64,000 nucleotides of DNA from Anaerolineae bacterium. Lineage in GTDB: Bacteria > Chloroflexota > Anaerolineae > Aggregatilineales > Phototrophicaceae. A program made the position numbers and the translations under genes. Below are positions 49,901-57,725 of this stretch, one piece after another (position 1 is the stretch's first letter; each line of letters opens with the position of its first letter). The notes beneath the pieces are model-generated. The model did no database searches. It was not told the DNA's origin and saw only the letters and a list, made by a program, of their open reading frames with translations. The stretch is taken from contig JADLAY010000027.1 of NCBI GenBank assembly GCA_020849765.1, positions 1-64,000 on the forward strand, in the 5' to 3' direction.

Positions 49901-51104
49901 GCTCGATGCGGTCGCCGAGATCGCGCTGCGTTGGGCGGTCGCCAATACGCAGGCGTCGGCGGGGGTGTTGGGCGTCGTGTCGAGCGACAAGCAGTTCATG
50001 CGCATCGTCGCGCGCGCGGGTTATCTGGATGACGAAGCTCCGGATGGCGCGCAGGGCGATATGTGGCCGCTAACGAACGGCATCGTCAGCCGCAGCATGC
50101 GCACGCGGCGCGCGGAACTGGTCGCCGACGTGCTCATCGACCCGCTCTACATCCCCAGCCGCCGGGATACGCGATCCCAGATCACACTGCCGATGTTGAC
50201 GGCCGGTGACGTGATCGCACTCATGATCCTGGAAAGCGCACAGGATGGCGGTCTGCGCCTGGCGCACATGCCGTTCTTACAACGTCTGGCCGAACACGCC
50301 AGCATCGCCATCGCCAATGCCCAGTTGTACGAAGAACTGGCGCTCGCCAACCAATCCAAGAGCGAGTTCGTCAGTTTCGTCGCCCACGAATTGAAGAACC
50401 CGCTCACGTCGATCAAAGGCTATGCCGACGTCATCATAAGCGGTGCGGTCGGCGCGTTGAGCGATCAGCAGCGGAATTTCGTCGGCACGATCCGCTCCAA
50501 CGCCGAGCGCATGAACACGCTCGTCAGCGACCTGAACGACGTGACCAAGCTGCAGACGAACAATCTGCGCATCGAGCCGGAAGAATTAGCGATTGCCGAC
50601 GTCATTGAAGAAACGCTGCGCCCGCTGCAGAAACAGATTGACGACAAAGGCCAGCGCGTTCGTCTGGCGCTGGTGGACAATCTGCCGTTGATCTATGCCG
50701 ATCGCAACCGCATCATACAGGTGCTCACCAACCTGATCAACAACGCGCACAAGTACAGCCCTGAGGACGCGCAGATCACGATCGGGGCCGAAGTCACGAC
50801 GCCACAGCGCACACCACAAGGTAAAGTGAGCAAGCCGATGCTGCACGTCCGTGTGCAGGACGAGGGCATCGGTATGGATGAGGACGACCTCGCCAAGCTG
50901 TTCACGCCCTACTTCCGCAGCGAGAATCCGATCGCGCGCGAGCAGCCTGGCACCGGCCTCGGCCTGACGATCACGCGCGGTATTGTCGAGCGGCATGAGG
51001 GGCACATCTGGGTCGACAGCACGCTCGGCCAGGGGACAACCTTCCACTTCACCGTGCCGCTGGCAGAGGCGAAAACGCCTGAGCCGGAGGCCGAAGCGGA
51101 ATAA
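46908..51104 (+). CDS. Multi-domain histidine kinase: PDZ, membrane region, GAF domains, HisKA/HATPase
   Basis: 1398 residues. An N-terminal membrane helix (about 30-55) is followed by a PDZ-like domain (about 60-135: GLAAGIQRGDHLIALDGQTL) and about eight further membrane helices to residue 440. Then come several GAF domains: about 490-630, 640-800, 815-970 and 985-1130 (for example VPYGRGLVGQVAQSGQVIIV). The kinase core has the phospho-acceptor H1160 in FVSFVAHELKNPLTSIKGY and the ATP site with NLINNAHKYSP (N box), DEGIGMDEDDL and GTGLGLTI. No response regulator lies beside it. The signal sensed is unknown. Confidence 0.93.
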   Translation: MSAIPNSSDRVNTLTGTRAVQGSTSRLDHRVATFVVALVILASGLLAILALFAAMEWRVQPFPGLMVTRVLVVDGTKPIGWEWPGLAAGIQRGDHLIALDGQTLGDDPDAYQHLNALLSARSVGDEINLTFLRSSANLGELAPGIVCDAPMGGFASCNARISLIEFPDNDIIALFWVPFFAGVLALGISVIVLVLRHKYTSGRLVSLVSALLAIFCVGLFDINTTHRYTEVWIVGTALLGGAVVSLSLVFPARLPRVYRYPMLLHAPLLIALVPALIGLWLYLSPTDPTSVSVGSQLAVMAALSGAVVSTVFWIRQRRRAATSLMRDQANMVLTGFLFAVIPGIIWLINLIASATTGSPLIPFNTSVVAPFFALPTLSMAYAISQARPVDADRWISNGITYTFLALGLVLGYFLLVLSATLFTGRMVEANNPFILALAVFIVALIFLPVRTRLQKQIDKLYFRQRINYQDQVEQFARSLSALRELPAISAEYRTTIEQTIAPTHFFIFLPGPQFEEYIAFGKVRPDTDIRFAADSPLVDLLRRQDSVIYLGANTPWPEDLIAERARLNVLKPRLIVGFRGSSRLSGFAILGGPLSGASDYTFEEQRFVENLTNQMTIAVERAQVVDSLERRVRELGILSRVSQAVNFTGEFDQLLELIGTQTLRLIDGTHIYIALRDAALNELYYAFVQEDGERYIDKENRRWTLSSDVVSEVARTGQPLQVPSFSRAMSERGAAIQREDKAIQAWMGVPLIAGSRTLGVLSVGTIETNRQFSDEQMRMLSDIGSLAATSFDKARLFAETNLRARQLAALNDVSRVLVATELNLDLDKLLELITSSATKILNAEAGSLLLTVDDGSGDLEFQVDIGSPESDLVGMRVPYGRGLVGQVAQSGQVIIVNDAASDPRWTGELAAGEFVTQSVLAAPLITQKRTIGVLEILNRRDGVFTQEDADLLTTFAGQAAVAIENARLFQMTDQQLSERLTELEMLERIDAEMNRSHSLDAVAEIALRWAVANTQASAGVLGVVSSDKQFMRIVARAGYLDDEAPDGAQGDMWPLTNGIVSRSMRTRRAELVADVLIDPLYIPSRRDTRSQITLPMLTAGDVIALMILESAQDGGLRLAHMPFLQRLAEHASIAIANAQLYEELALANQSKSEFVSFVAHELKNPLTSIKGYADVIISGAVGALSDQQRNFVGTIRSNAERMNTLVSDLNDVTKLQTNNLRIEPEELAIADVIEETLRPLQKQIDDKGQRVRLALVDNLPLIYADRNRIIQVLTNLINNAHKYSPEDAQITIGAEVTTPQRTPQGKVSKPMLHVRVQDEGIGMDEDDLAKLFTPYFRSENPIAREQPGTGLGLTITRGIVERHEGHIWVDSTLGQGTTFHFTVPLAEAKTPEPEAEAE

Positions 51105-51135
51105 ACGCCACGGTCGCTCGCCTGTCAGATTCGAT

Positions 51136-51843
51136 TTAGCCGATGCGGATCGCCTGCCCGGTGATCAATTGCGCAGCATCTGAACATAAAAACAGCACGA
51201 GCGGCGCAATTTGCTCCGGCGTGGCGGGCATATCCGTGCGCAGCGGCGTGCCGTCGCTTTCGTCGACGTCGCCGGGGCAGACGGCGTTGACGCGGATTTG
51301 ATGCGGCTTGAGTTCTTGCGCTGCCTGGATCGTCATGCCAATCATACCCGTCTTGCTGGCGGCATAGGCGATGCCTTCCGCGAGCGGATTGGGATACGCG
51401 GCGTCCGAGGCAATATTGACGATCACCCCGCCGCCTTCGTCCGCCATCACCCGGCTGAGCAGCTGCGTGCAGAAGAACGCGCCCGTCAGGTTGATGTCGA
51501 GGATGCGCCGCCAATCCCATTCGTCAAACGTCTGGATACTGCCTCGTTTGAAGACACCCGCCGCATTGACCAGGATGTCGATGCGCCCAAAAGCGTCGCG
51601 CCCGGCTTCGATCATCGCGCTCACCTGAAAGCGGTTGGCGACGTCGGCGTCCCAGGGCAGCGCTCGCCCGCCCGCGTCGATGATCGCTTGCGCCGTGTCG
51701 TCGACGCGATCAGGATTGATGTCGCCGCAGACGACTGCCGCGCCCGCCGCGCCCAGCGCCAGCGCGATGGCGCGTCCAACGCCGCCGCCGGCGCCGGTCA
51801 CCAGGGCGGCGTGATTATGAAAGTCAAATTGTGTTTCCGTCAT
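51136..51843 (-). CDS. Short-chain dehydrogenase/reductase
   Basis: 235 residues, classical SDR. The cofactor loop is VTGAGGGVGRAIALALGAAG, NNAG corresponds to VNAAGVFKRGSIQ, and the catalytic pair is in GIAYAASKTGM (Tyr and Lys of YxxxK). It uses NAD(P)H to oxidise or reduce an alcohol or keto group. FabG-like in architecture, but no fatty-acid genes are adjacent. Its start lies divergent from nothing and it follows the convergent kinase gene by 31 nt. Substrate unknown. Confidence 0.93.
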   Translation of the reverse strand: MTETQFDFHNHAALVTGAGGGVGRAIALALGAAGAAVVCGDINPDRVDDTAQAIIDAGGRALPWDADVANRFQVSAMIEAGRDAFGRIDILVNAAGVFKRGSIQTFDEWDWRRILDINLTGAFFCTQLLSRVMADEGGGVIVNIASDAAYPNPLAEGIAYAASKTGMIGMTIQAAQELKPHQIRVNAVCPGDVDESDGTPLRTDMPATPEQIAPLVLFLCSDAAQLITGQAIRIG

Positions 51844-51932
51844 GATCCAATCGTTTCATAGGTCTGGCATGACCAGACGTGGGTTGATTCTATTGAGCGT
51901 GCCGGAGGGGCGTCTCGCAAGCTCAGATGATA

Positions 51933-52343
51933 TCACCAGTCGCGACGCCGGGAGTCACCGTCGTCATCGACGCCCAGGATGCGCTCCAGCACGATCCCGA
52001 TCACGCTGGCGATGATGGCGCCAATGATACCCCAGAGCAGATTGTCGACCTCCAGCCTGCCGCCAATTGTCGGTTCGAGCAGGCGCGAGAAGTAGGCCGT
52101 CAGCATTAACATCGCGCCGTTGACGATCAGCCGGAAGAGGCCGAACGTCAGCAGCGTCAGCGCGCAGGTCATCAGGTTGACGAGCGGCTTGATCAGCCCG
52201 TTGACGATGCCGAAGATCAGCCCGATGCCCAGCAGGATGGGGTAAATATTCTGCCCAACGATGCGAATGCCGGGCAGAAAGCCCGATGCGATCACGGCGA
52301 TGGCGGCGGCATTGATGATGATCCGTAGAACCAGGGTGCCCAT
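51933..52343 (-). CDS. Small four-helix membrane protein, phage holin family 4 (PF04020-like)
   Basis: 136 residues with four hydrophobic helices and a short basic C-terminal tail (DDDGDSRRRDW). FGIVNGLIKPLVNLMTCALT followed by LLTFGLFRLIVNGAMLMLTA is the repeat pattern of the superfamily annotated as mycobacterial 4-TM phage holin. Despite the name, these proteins are mostly chromosomal housekeeping membrane proteins of unknown role. It ends up 9 nt downstream of the VWA gene and is probably co-transcribed with it. Confidence 0.85.
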   Translation of the reverse strand: MGTLVLRIIINAAAIAVIASGFLPGIRIVGQNIYPILLGIGLIFGIVNGLIKPLVNLMTCALTLLTFGLFRLIVNGAMLMLTAYFSRLLEPTIGGRLEVDNLLWGIIGAIIASVIGIVLERILGVDDDGDSRRRDW

Positions 52344-52352
52344 AGGCTTGGC

Positions 52353-55253
52353 CTATCTTCTGCGGTCACGGCGGCGTTGGCTGCCGCCGATCAGGACGAA
52401 AATGACCGCCATCACGCCTGCAATCAAGCCAATGACGCAGGTCAGCGGCAGCAAGTCGGTCGGGATGGGCGGGCTTTGCGTGACCACCTCTTCCAGTTGC
52501 AGCGTCGCCGTGATGCTCGGCGTCACCGAGGGCGCAGCGGCCGTCGTGGCGATGATCGCCGCCGTCTGCGTCGCCTGGATGGCCTGCGTCTGTGCGGCTT
52601 CCGTCGCGCTTGAGCGGGTGGCCGCTGCCAGCGCGGTCTGGCTGGCGAGCGCATTCTCGGTGGCCAGGGCGCGTTGTGTCGCCGCCTGTTCCGTCGCCGC
52701 GGCGCGGGTCGCGGAGGCGGCTGCCGTCTGGGTGAACTGCAAGGCGAGCGTTGCCGCGGCGGCTTCGGTAGCCGCCTGTTCGGTGGCGAGCGCATTCTGC
52801 GTCGCGGCTTGCTCGGTCGCTAAGGCTTGCTGTGTGGCCGCAGCGGCAGTTTGAGCTGCCTGCGCATCGAGTGCGGCCTGTGTCTGCGCCGCCTGGGTGG
52901 ACGCGGCGGCCGTCTGCGTCGCGATCGCCTGATCGGTGGCGGCGGCCAGGGTCTCCAGCGCGCTCAGCGTCGCCGCAAGCTCGGTCGAGCGCGACTGCTC
53001 CGTCGCCATGAAGGCCGTCTGCGTCGCCATCGCATTCAGCGTCGCTTGAGCGTCGACCGTTGCCGCCGCACGCGTGGCAGAAGCCGCCGCCTGCGTCGCG
53101 GCATTGACGGTCTGAGTCGCGCCGATATCCTGCGTCGCCTGCGCATCCGCCGTTTGCCGCAGCGCGACGACCTGCGCGATCGTCGTCTGCGTCGCCTGCA
53201 GGTTGGCGACCTGCGTTTGTTCGACGGCCTGCGTTTGCAGCGCTTGAGCGGTCGCGGCTTCGGCGGTTGCAGTGGCTGCATTGGCCGTCGCTTGCGTCTG
53301 AGCGTCAGCCGTCGCTGCCGCGGCGACCTGGATGGCAGTCGCTTCGGCCTGCTGAGTAATGACGGCGGCCTGGGTCGCGGTCGCCTGCACCTGGGCCGTG
53401 ACCGCGGCAGCCGTGCTCTCGTTGACGGCGGCGGCGGTGGCCTGCGCAGACTCCTGTGTCGCCTGAATCTCGGCTTCGGACGTGGCGGCGCTCTCGGTCG
53501 CGGCGGCATTGGCCGCCTCGAAGGTCGAGCGGAAGTCGGCGGTCGCTTGTGCATCCGCCGTCGCGTTCGTGATCACCTGGGCGTCGGTGGCGCGCGCATC
53601 CGCCGTGCCGATGGCGGCGACCTGCACCGCCGTGCTCTGCGCATTGATGGTGGCCTGCGCACCCGCACCCGGCACACCGGTGGCCGCTGTCCCGGTCAGG
53701 GCCGGGAGGATGGCGTCGCCTTCGCCCGGCGTCGTGCCGAGGGGCGGCGTGGTCGGCGTCGGCGTATTGGTTGGGACGAGGGCGGTCAACGTCAGCCCGA
53801 TCGCTTCGTCGACCGTAAAGGCGATATCCTGACGTGAGGTGATGCCCGCTGCGTTTTCGGCGATGACGCTGAGGATGTGCCCGCCGCCGTTCAGTTGGAA
53901 GACGTCGAGCGGCGCCTCATAGGGCGGGCTGAGTCGCTGCCCATAATCCGCTTCGTCGAGCAGGAAATTGACGCGGATGACGGGCGTCTGGCTCTCATAC
54001 GTGACATTGACGGTGCGGCTCTCGCGCAGGGTCTCGCCCGGCTGCAGGTTGGTGATGGTGGCAATCGGCGGCAGCGCGGCGATCTCGACCGTGAAGCGCG
54101 CCTCGCCAACATCGCCGGTTTCGTCGGTCGCACGTACGGTGTAGGCGCGTGGCCCCGGCGCGAGTGTTTGCGGGTCGATGGTCACCTCATAGGGCGAAGT
54201 GAATTCGGCCAGCGGGGAGGCGCCATCGCCCGAATCGACGGTGACTTGCGTTAGTTCGTCATCCGCCAGCACGTCGACCGTGAAACTGACGGGCGCCGTG
54301 ATCAGACGGTTGGGCACGTCGAGGACGCGCACAATCGGCACCAGGATCGGTGCGCGGAAGATCTCTTCGGCTGCCGCACCGCCGATGGCCGTCTCCGCCT
54401 GCAAGCGGAGCAGGTATTCCTGCCCGTCGCCCGGGACGCTCGCTTCCAGGGTCAGAATGTACTGGCTGCGAAAGAGCGCCGACAGATCGGTGTAAATCTG
54501 ATCGAGCTGGTCGGGACTGGGCGACTCGAAGAAGAGCGCGTTTGTCCCGCCGGAGAGTTCGGCCAGGTAGGTGCGGTCTGCTCCGAAGCCGAGGCCGATG
54601 GTATACACGGGAACGTCGTTCGGACCCGCTTCCAGGATGGCGTCTTCGCGCGTCACTTCGCTGCGTCCGCCATACTCTGCGCCGTCGCTGAGCAGAATGA
54701 CCGCCCGCCGCGGGATCGGCGAATTGGCCGCCAAACGAACCGCCTCATAAGCGCCTTGATAGAGCGCTGTTTGACCTGCAGGGGTCAAGCTGGCAATGGC
54801 ACGGCTGAGGCGGTCACGGTCGGTCGTAAATTCCTGAACGACGGTGGTCGTGGTGCCGAAGGTGACGATGGCGACTTCATCGTTCGGGCGCAAGCTATCG
54901 ACAAACAGTTGGGCAGCGGCCCTGGCGCGCTCGATCGGGGTTCCATCCATGCTGAAGCTGGTATCGATGGCGAGCACGGTCGCCAGCGGAAGGTTGTCAT
55001 CGGTCACGTTTTCGACATCCTGGACGGTCACCAGCCCGGCCAGATCGCCTTTGATGGCGAAGTTTTCGCGGACGAGACCGCGCACCGGCTGGCCCTGGGC
55101 ATCATACACGTTGGCTGTAACGATCAGCTTGGGGAAGCTGCTCGTTCGCACGCTGCTGATTTCCATCGTCATCAGTTCGCTGCCCTGACCCGCGATCCAG
55201 GCGACAGGCACGGCGAGCACGAACAGGACGAGGAGAACAAGGACTTTGCGCAC
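52353..55253 (-). CDS. VWA-domain surface protein with a long Ala/Thr/Gln-rich stalk
   Basis: 966 residues. A signal peptide (RKVLVLLVLFVLAVPVAWIA) is followed by a VWA domain with the MIDAS motif DTSFSMDGT and PRRAVILLSDGAEYGG, then two or three Ig-like modules (about 310-480). From about 540 to 915 the sequence is an unusually long low-complexity region built of Ala, Thr, Gln, Glu and Ser, with units like ATQTAAA, TAQAQAT and no Cys and almost no aromatic residues. A final membrane helix (LTCVIGLIAGVMAVIFVLIG) with an Arg-rich tail anchors it. It may present the VWA head away from the cell. The stalk DNA is also repetitive. Confidence 0.88.
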   Translation of the reverse strand: MRKVLVLLVLFVLAVPVAWIAGQGSELMTMEISSVRTSSFPKLIVTANVYDAQGQPVRGLVRENFAIKGDLAGLVTVQDVENVTDDNLPLATVLAIDTSFSMDGTPIERARAAAQLFVDSLRPNDEVAIVTFGTTTTVVQEFTTDRDRLSRAIASLTPAGQTALYQGAYEAVRLAANSPIPRRAVILLSDGAEYGGRSEVTREDAILEAGPNDVPVYTIGLGFGADRTYLAELSGGTNALFFESPSPDQLDQIYTDLSALFRSQYILTLEASVPGDGQEYLLRLQAETAIGGAAAEEIFRAPILVPIVRVLDVPNRLITAPVSFTVDVLADDELTQVTVDSGDGASPLAEFTSPYEVTIDPQTLAPGPRAYTVRATDETGDVGEARFTVEIAALPPIATITNLQPGETLRESRTVNVTYESQTPVIRVNFLLDEADYGQRLSPPYEAPLDVFQLNGGGHILSVIAENAAGITSRQDIAFTVDEAIGLTLTALVPTNTPTPTTPPLGTTPGEGDAILPALTGTAATGVPGAGAQATINAQSTAVQVAAIGTADARATDAQVITNATADAQATADFRSTFEAANAAATESAATSEAEIQATQESAQATAAAVNESTAAAVTAQVQATATQAAVITQQAEATAIQVAAAATADAQTQATANAATATAEAATAQALQTQAVEQTQVANLQATQTTIAQVVALRQTADAQATQDIGATQTVNAATQAAASATRAAATVDAQATLNAMATQTAFMATEQSRSTELAATLSALETLAAATDQAIATQTAAASTQAAQTQAALDAQAAQTAAAATQQALATEQAATQNALATEQAATEAAAATLALQFTQTAAASATRAAATEQAATQRALATENALASQTALAAATRSSATEAAQTQAIQATQTAAIIATTAAAPSVTPSITATLQLEEVVTQSPPIPTDLLPLTCVIGLIAGVMAVIFVLIGGSQRRRDRRR

Positions 55254-55434
55254 GTGATGATCCTTCAGTCAGATAGGGACGCCAGCGCTGACGGGCACCC
55301 GAAGCGCGTTATGACGTACTCAAGCGCTCTGATCTTAGCCGGAATCGACCATCGTGCAAGCAAAGATCAGTTAAATCTCAAGGGTATCGTCGGGTATGAG
55401 TAGGGTAGGCGATGGTCATCGCATCAGGCGAGGC

Positions 55435-55947
55435 TTATTCGGCGTAACCGAGTTCGGCCAACGTGCGCGCGACGGCTTCCGCGACCGTGTTATCGCCGTC
55501 GAAGCGTTTCTCCAGGTCGTTGCGCAAGGCCAGCAGTGAGGGAATGGCGCGCTTATCGCCGAGCTGATTGAGCGCCAGGATGCCGCTGCGCCGGATGTGC
55601 ACGTCGTCAGAGCGCAGCGCATTGATCAGGACGTGGAAGTAATCTTCGCCCAGGCAGGTCAGCGCGAATGCTGCCCAGATGACGACCTGGCGATTATCGT
55701 GGAGCAGCAGTTTCTCAAGATAGGGCAGCGCGCGTCGGTCGCCGATTTTGCCGAGCGCGTTGGCCGCCGCGCCGCGCACGCCGACATTTTCGTCTTCAAG
55801 CAGGGCGATCAAGGGCTCGACTGCCTGCTCGCTGCCTGCCTGGCCGAGCAAGTAAGCCATGAACTGGCGGATCTGCATATCGGGCGACTGCAGAAGTGCA
55901 ATCGCGCCTTCGATGTCAGGCTCGGTTGAAGATTGATCGGGAAACAT
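55435..55947 (-). CDS. HEAT-repeat protein
   Basis: 170 residues, four to five HEAT/PBS-lyase-like repeats, such as AVEPLIALLEDENVGVRGAA, NALGKIGDRRALPYLEKLLL and IRRSGILALNQLGDKRAIPS. Such repeats form helical solenoids for protein-protein contact. No catalytic feature is visible. It is transcribed toward the VWA gene with a 180-nt gap. Its partner is unknown. Confidence 0.88.
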   Translation of the reverse strand: MFPDQSSTEPDIEGAIALLQSPDMQIRQFMAYLLGQAGSEQAVEPLIALLEDENVGVRGAAANALGKIGDRRALPYLEKLLLHDNRQVVIWAAFALTCLGEDYFHVLINALRSDDVHIRRSGILALNQLGDKRAIPSLLALRNDLEKRFDGDNTVAEAVARTLAELGYAE

Positions 55948-56109
55948 GGGCGACCTGCTGGGTTCGACGTGCTCTCTTACGCTATTGTACCTCTGCCTGT
56001 CATAAATCAGGCGAAAGTATTTGCAGGTGCGAAGGTCGTGGGTACGAGCTTCGCTTCGTGAGCCTGGCCGGGGCGACAGTCAGTCTGCCGCCCCAAGTCA
56101 TTCGTGGTG

Positions 56110-56694
56110 CTACTGCGGCGCCTGGCCGATGCGGCGCCACTCGTCGAACGCGATGTCTGTGCTGAAGACCGTGTTGCCCTCGGCGTCGAGCACGCGCACG
56201 CCGTTAATGTCCAGCGGCTTGCCATCGCGATAGAGCGGCACGACGAGCTGCCATTCGATGTCCGGCGCGACTTCGTAGGTGGTTGGGTTGTCGGCTTCGG
56301 TCGCGCCGACGATTTCGAGTTCGGCCCGGCGCGGGTCGAGCGCGAAGAAGCTGGCCGACTCATTGCCCAGCAGTTCGACCTTCCAGTCGCCGCCCTGCTG
56401 CGCGAAGACGTTCGGCGCATAACCCTGGACGATGCGCGCATCGCTCAGTTCGGCCCGCTCGACATCGCCAGCCGCATTCGACTCTAGATGAATGGTCAGA
56501 ATGGCGATCTCGCGCCCGTCCGCCGGTGTCGGCACCGTGAAGCCGGCTTCTGCCGGGATCATCGTCGGCGGAATGACGACACGCCCGCCGGTCACCTGAC
56601 GAATAGTGTCGATGTTGCCGGTCACGATCAGGCCCAACACGATCAGGATCAGGATCACGAGGATCAGGACTACCAGCCAAAGAATGCGTCTCAT
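56110..56694 (-). CDS. Hypothetical membrane-anchored protein
   Basis: 194 residues from the ATG at 56692-56694, which has GGAGG six nt upstream; starts at 56700 and 56718 are in frame but badly spaced. One N-terminal membrane helix (ILWLVVLILVILILIVLGLI) is followed by a soluble beta-rich domain (about 45-194), for example GREIAILTIHLESNAAGDVE and IEWQLVVPLYRDGKPLDING. Not recognised. It starts 11 nt after the stop of the M64-like peptidase gene, so the two should form one operon. Confidence 0.78.
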   Translation of the reverse strand: MRRILWLVVLILVILILIVLGLIVTGNIDTIRQVTGGRVVIPPTMIPAEAGFTVPTPADGREIAILTIHLESNAAGDVERAELSDARIVQGYAPNVFAQQGGDWKVELLGNESASFFALDPRRAELEIVGATEADNPTTYEVAPDIEWQLVVPLYRDGKPLDINGVRVLDAEGNTVFSTDIAFDEWRRIGQAPQ

Positions 56695-56705
56695 GATCAT
56701 CCTCC

Positions 56706-57560
56706 TCACCAACTCCACGCGCTCGGCGCAAAGACTTCAGGATTGTAGATGGTGCCACTGTTCAGCCCTTGCAGCACGTTGCGCATGACGACCCAGTCGC
56801 CTCGCCCATATTCGAGCACGACACTGCCGCCCGCGCTCATGATATCAATGGTGCTATCCTCTGAACGCCACCAATTGACCGTGGTGGTGCCATTGGTGAT
56901 CTGATCGCAATCGCGCCAGGCCGCGTTAGCCGCGTCGTTGGTGCAGCCGTTCTGCGTGTTATAGAGCACCGGCGAGATATTCCAGTAGCCGCCATCACAG
57001 CAGTATTCATCCGGCAGATTGAAAGCCGCATGGCTGGCCTCATGCACGACGGTGCGATAACTGGTCGGCTCGCTGGTCACTCGATTGCCCCAACGGCAGT
57101 CGCGCAGGTCGTTGGTGTGCAGCAGCACCAGGACTTCGGCAAAGGCCGCGTCCGGCACATTCGGCCAGGTCACAATCGGGCAGTTGTTCGGGTTCGACGG
57201 TGCCTGGACGGTGCCAGAAATCGTCGTGTACCAGAAGTTGAATTTGCCCAGATTGCGCACGATGGCGTTGTTTTGCCAGAAGCCGGTGTCGATCATGTCG
57301 GCGATGTCGTCCAGGAAGGCCTGGCGGTTCGCCGTATTGTTCAGGTCGCCATACCCGTTCGCCGGTGCAAAGACGACGTCGATCGCGCCATCCGGGTCTG
57401 ACCAGCGCACCGCGGAAAAGACGGTGTCCCCTTCCGTGAATGGCGGCGGCTGTGTGGCGTCCAGGTTCAGATCGCAGGCTGCAAGCAGAAATGTGCACAG
57501 CATGGCGACCACGAGGACACCTCGATGTTTCCCTGTGGCTGATAGCTTTGTGAACTCCAT
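56706..57560 (-). CDS. Lipoprotein metallopeptidase (M64 IgA-peptidase-like)
   Basis: 284 residues. The N-terminus has a lipoprotein signal (VVAMLCTFLLAACDLN). The zinc motif H173-E-x-x-H177 occurs in VVHEASHAAFNLPDEY, the HExxHxxxxLxDEY pattern of peptidase family M64. Four or more further cysteines after it (DEYCCDGG, NGCTND, WRDCDQ) may form disulphides. It is smaller than typical M64 proteins, so it may be a compact surface peptidase. Start ATG at 57560 is the best visible. The membrane-anchored protein gene follows directly. Confidence 0.8.
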   Translation of the reverse strand: MEFTKLSATGKHRGVLVVAMLCTFLLAACDLNLDATQPPPFTEGDTVFSAVRWSDPDGAIDVVFAPANGYGDLNNTANRQAFLDDIADMIDTGFWQNNAIVRNLGKFNFWYTTISGTVQAPSNPNNCPIVTWPNVPDAAFAEVLVLLHTNDLRDCRWGNRVTSEPTSYRTVVHEASHAAFNLPDEYCCDGGYWNISPVLYNTQNGCTNDAANAAWRDCDQITNGTTTVNWWRSEDSTIDIMSAGGSVVLEYGRGDWVVMRNVLQGLNSGTIYNPEVFAPSAWSW

Positions 57561-57725
57561 AGCCTCTCACCCCTGTCTACAGCGCAGTTATAAGGCGGCT
57601 GTTTGCCGTGATTCTCTTATGTGTCTGGGGGGACATTCGTATACAAGTTGATCGGCAGGGTTTGCGCAGTTTTGTATCCTGGGCGACAATTCCTGGACGT
57701 CCATCAGAGCGAAATTGAGGTCTCT

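Noticed and set aside
51933-52343. Prophage holin
   Set aside because: The PF04020 type is common as a chromosomal membrane protein; no lysin, capsid or integrase gene is nearby.
52827-53837. Plus-strand Arg/Gly-rich ORF of 336 codons
   Set aside because: Produced by the repetitive DNA of the VWA stalk read backwards; composition is an artefact.
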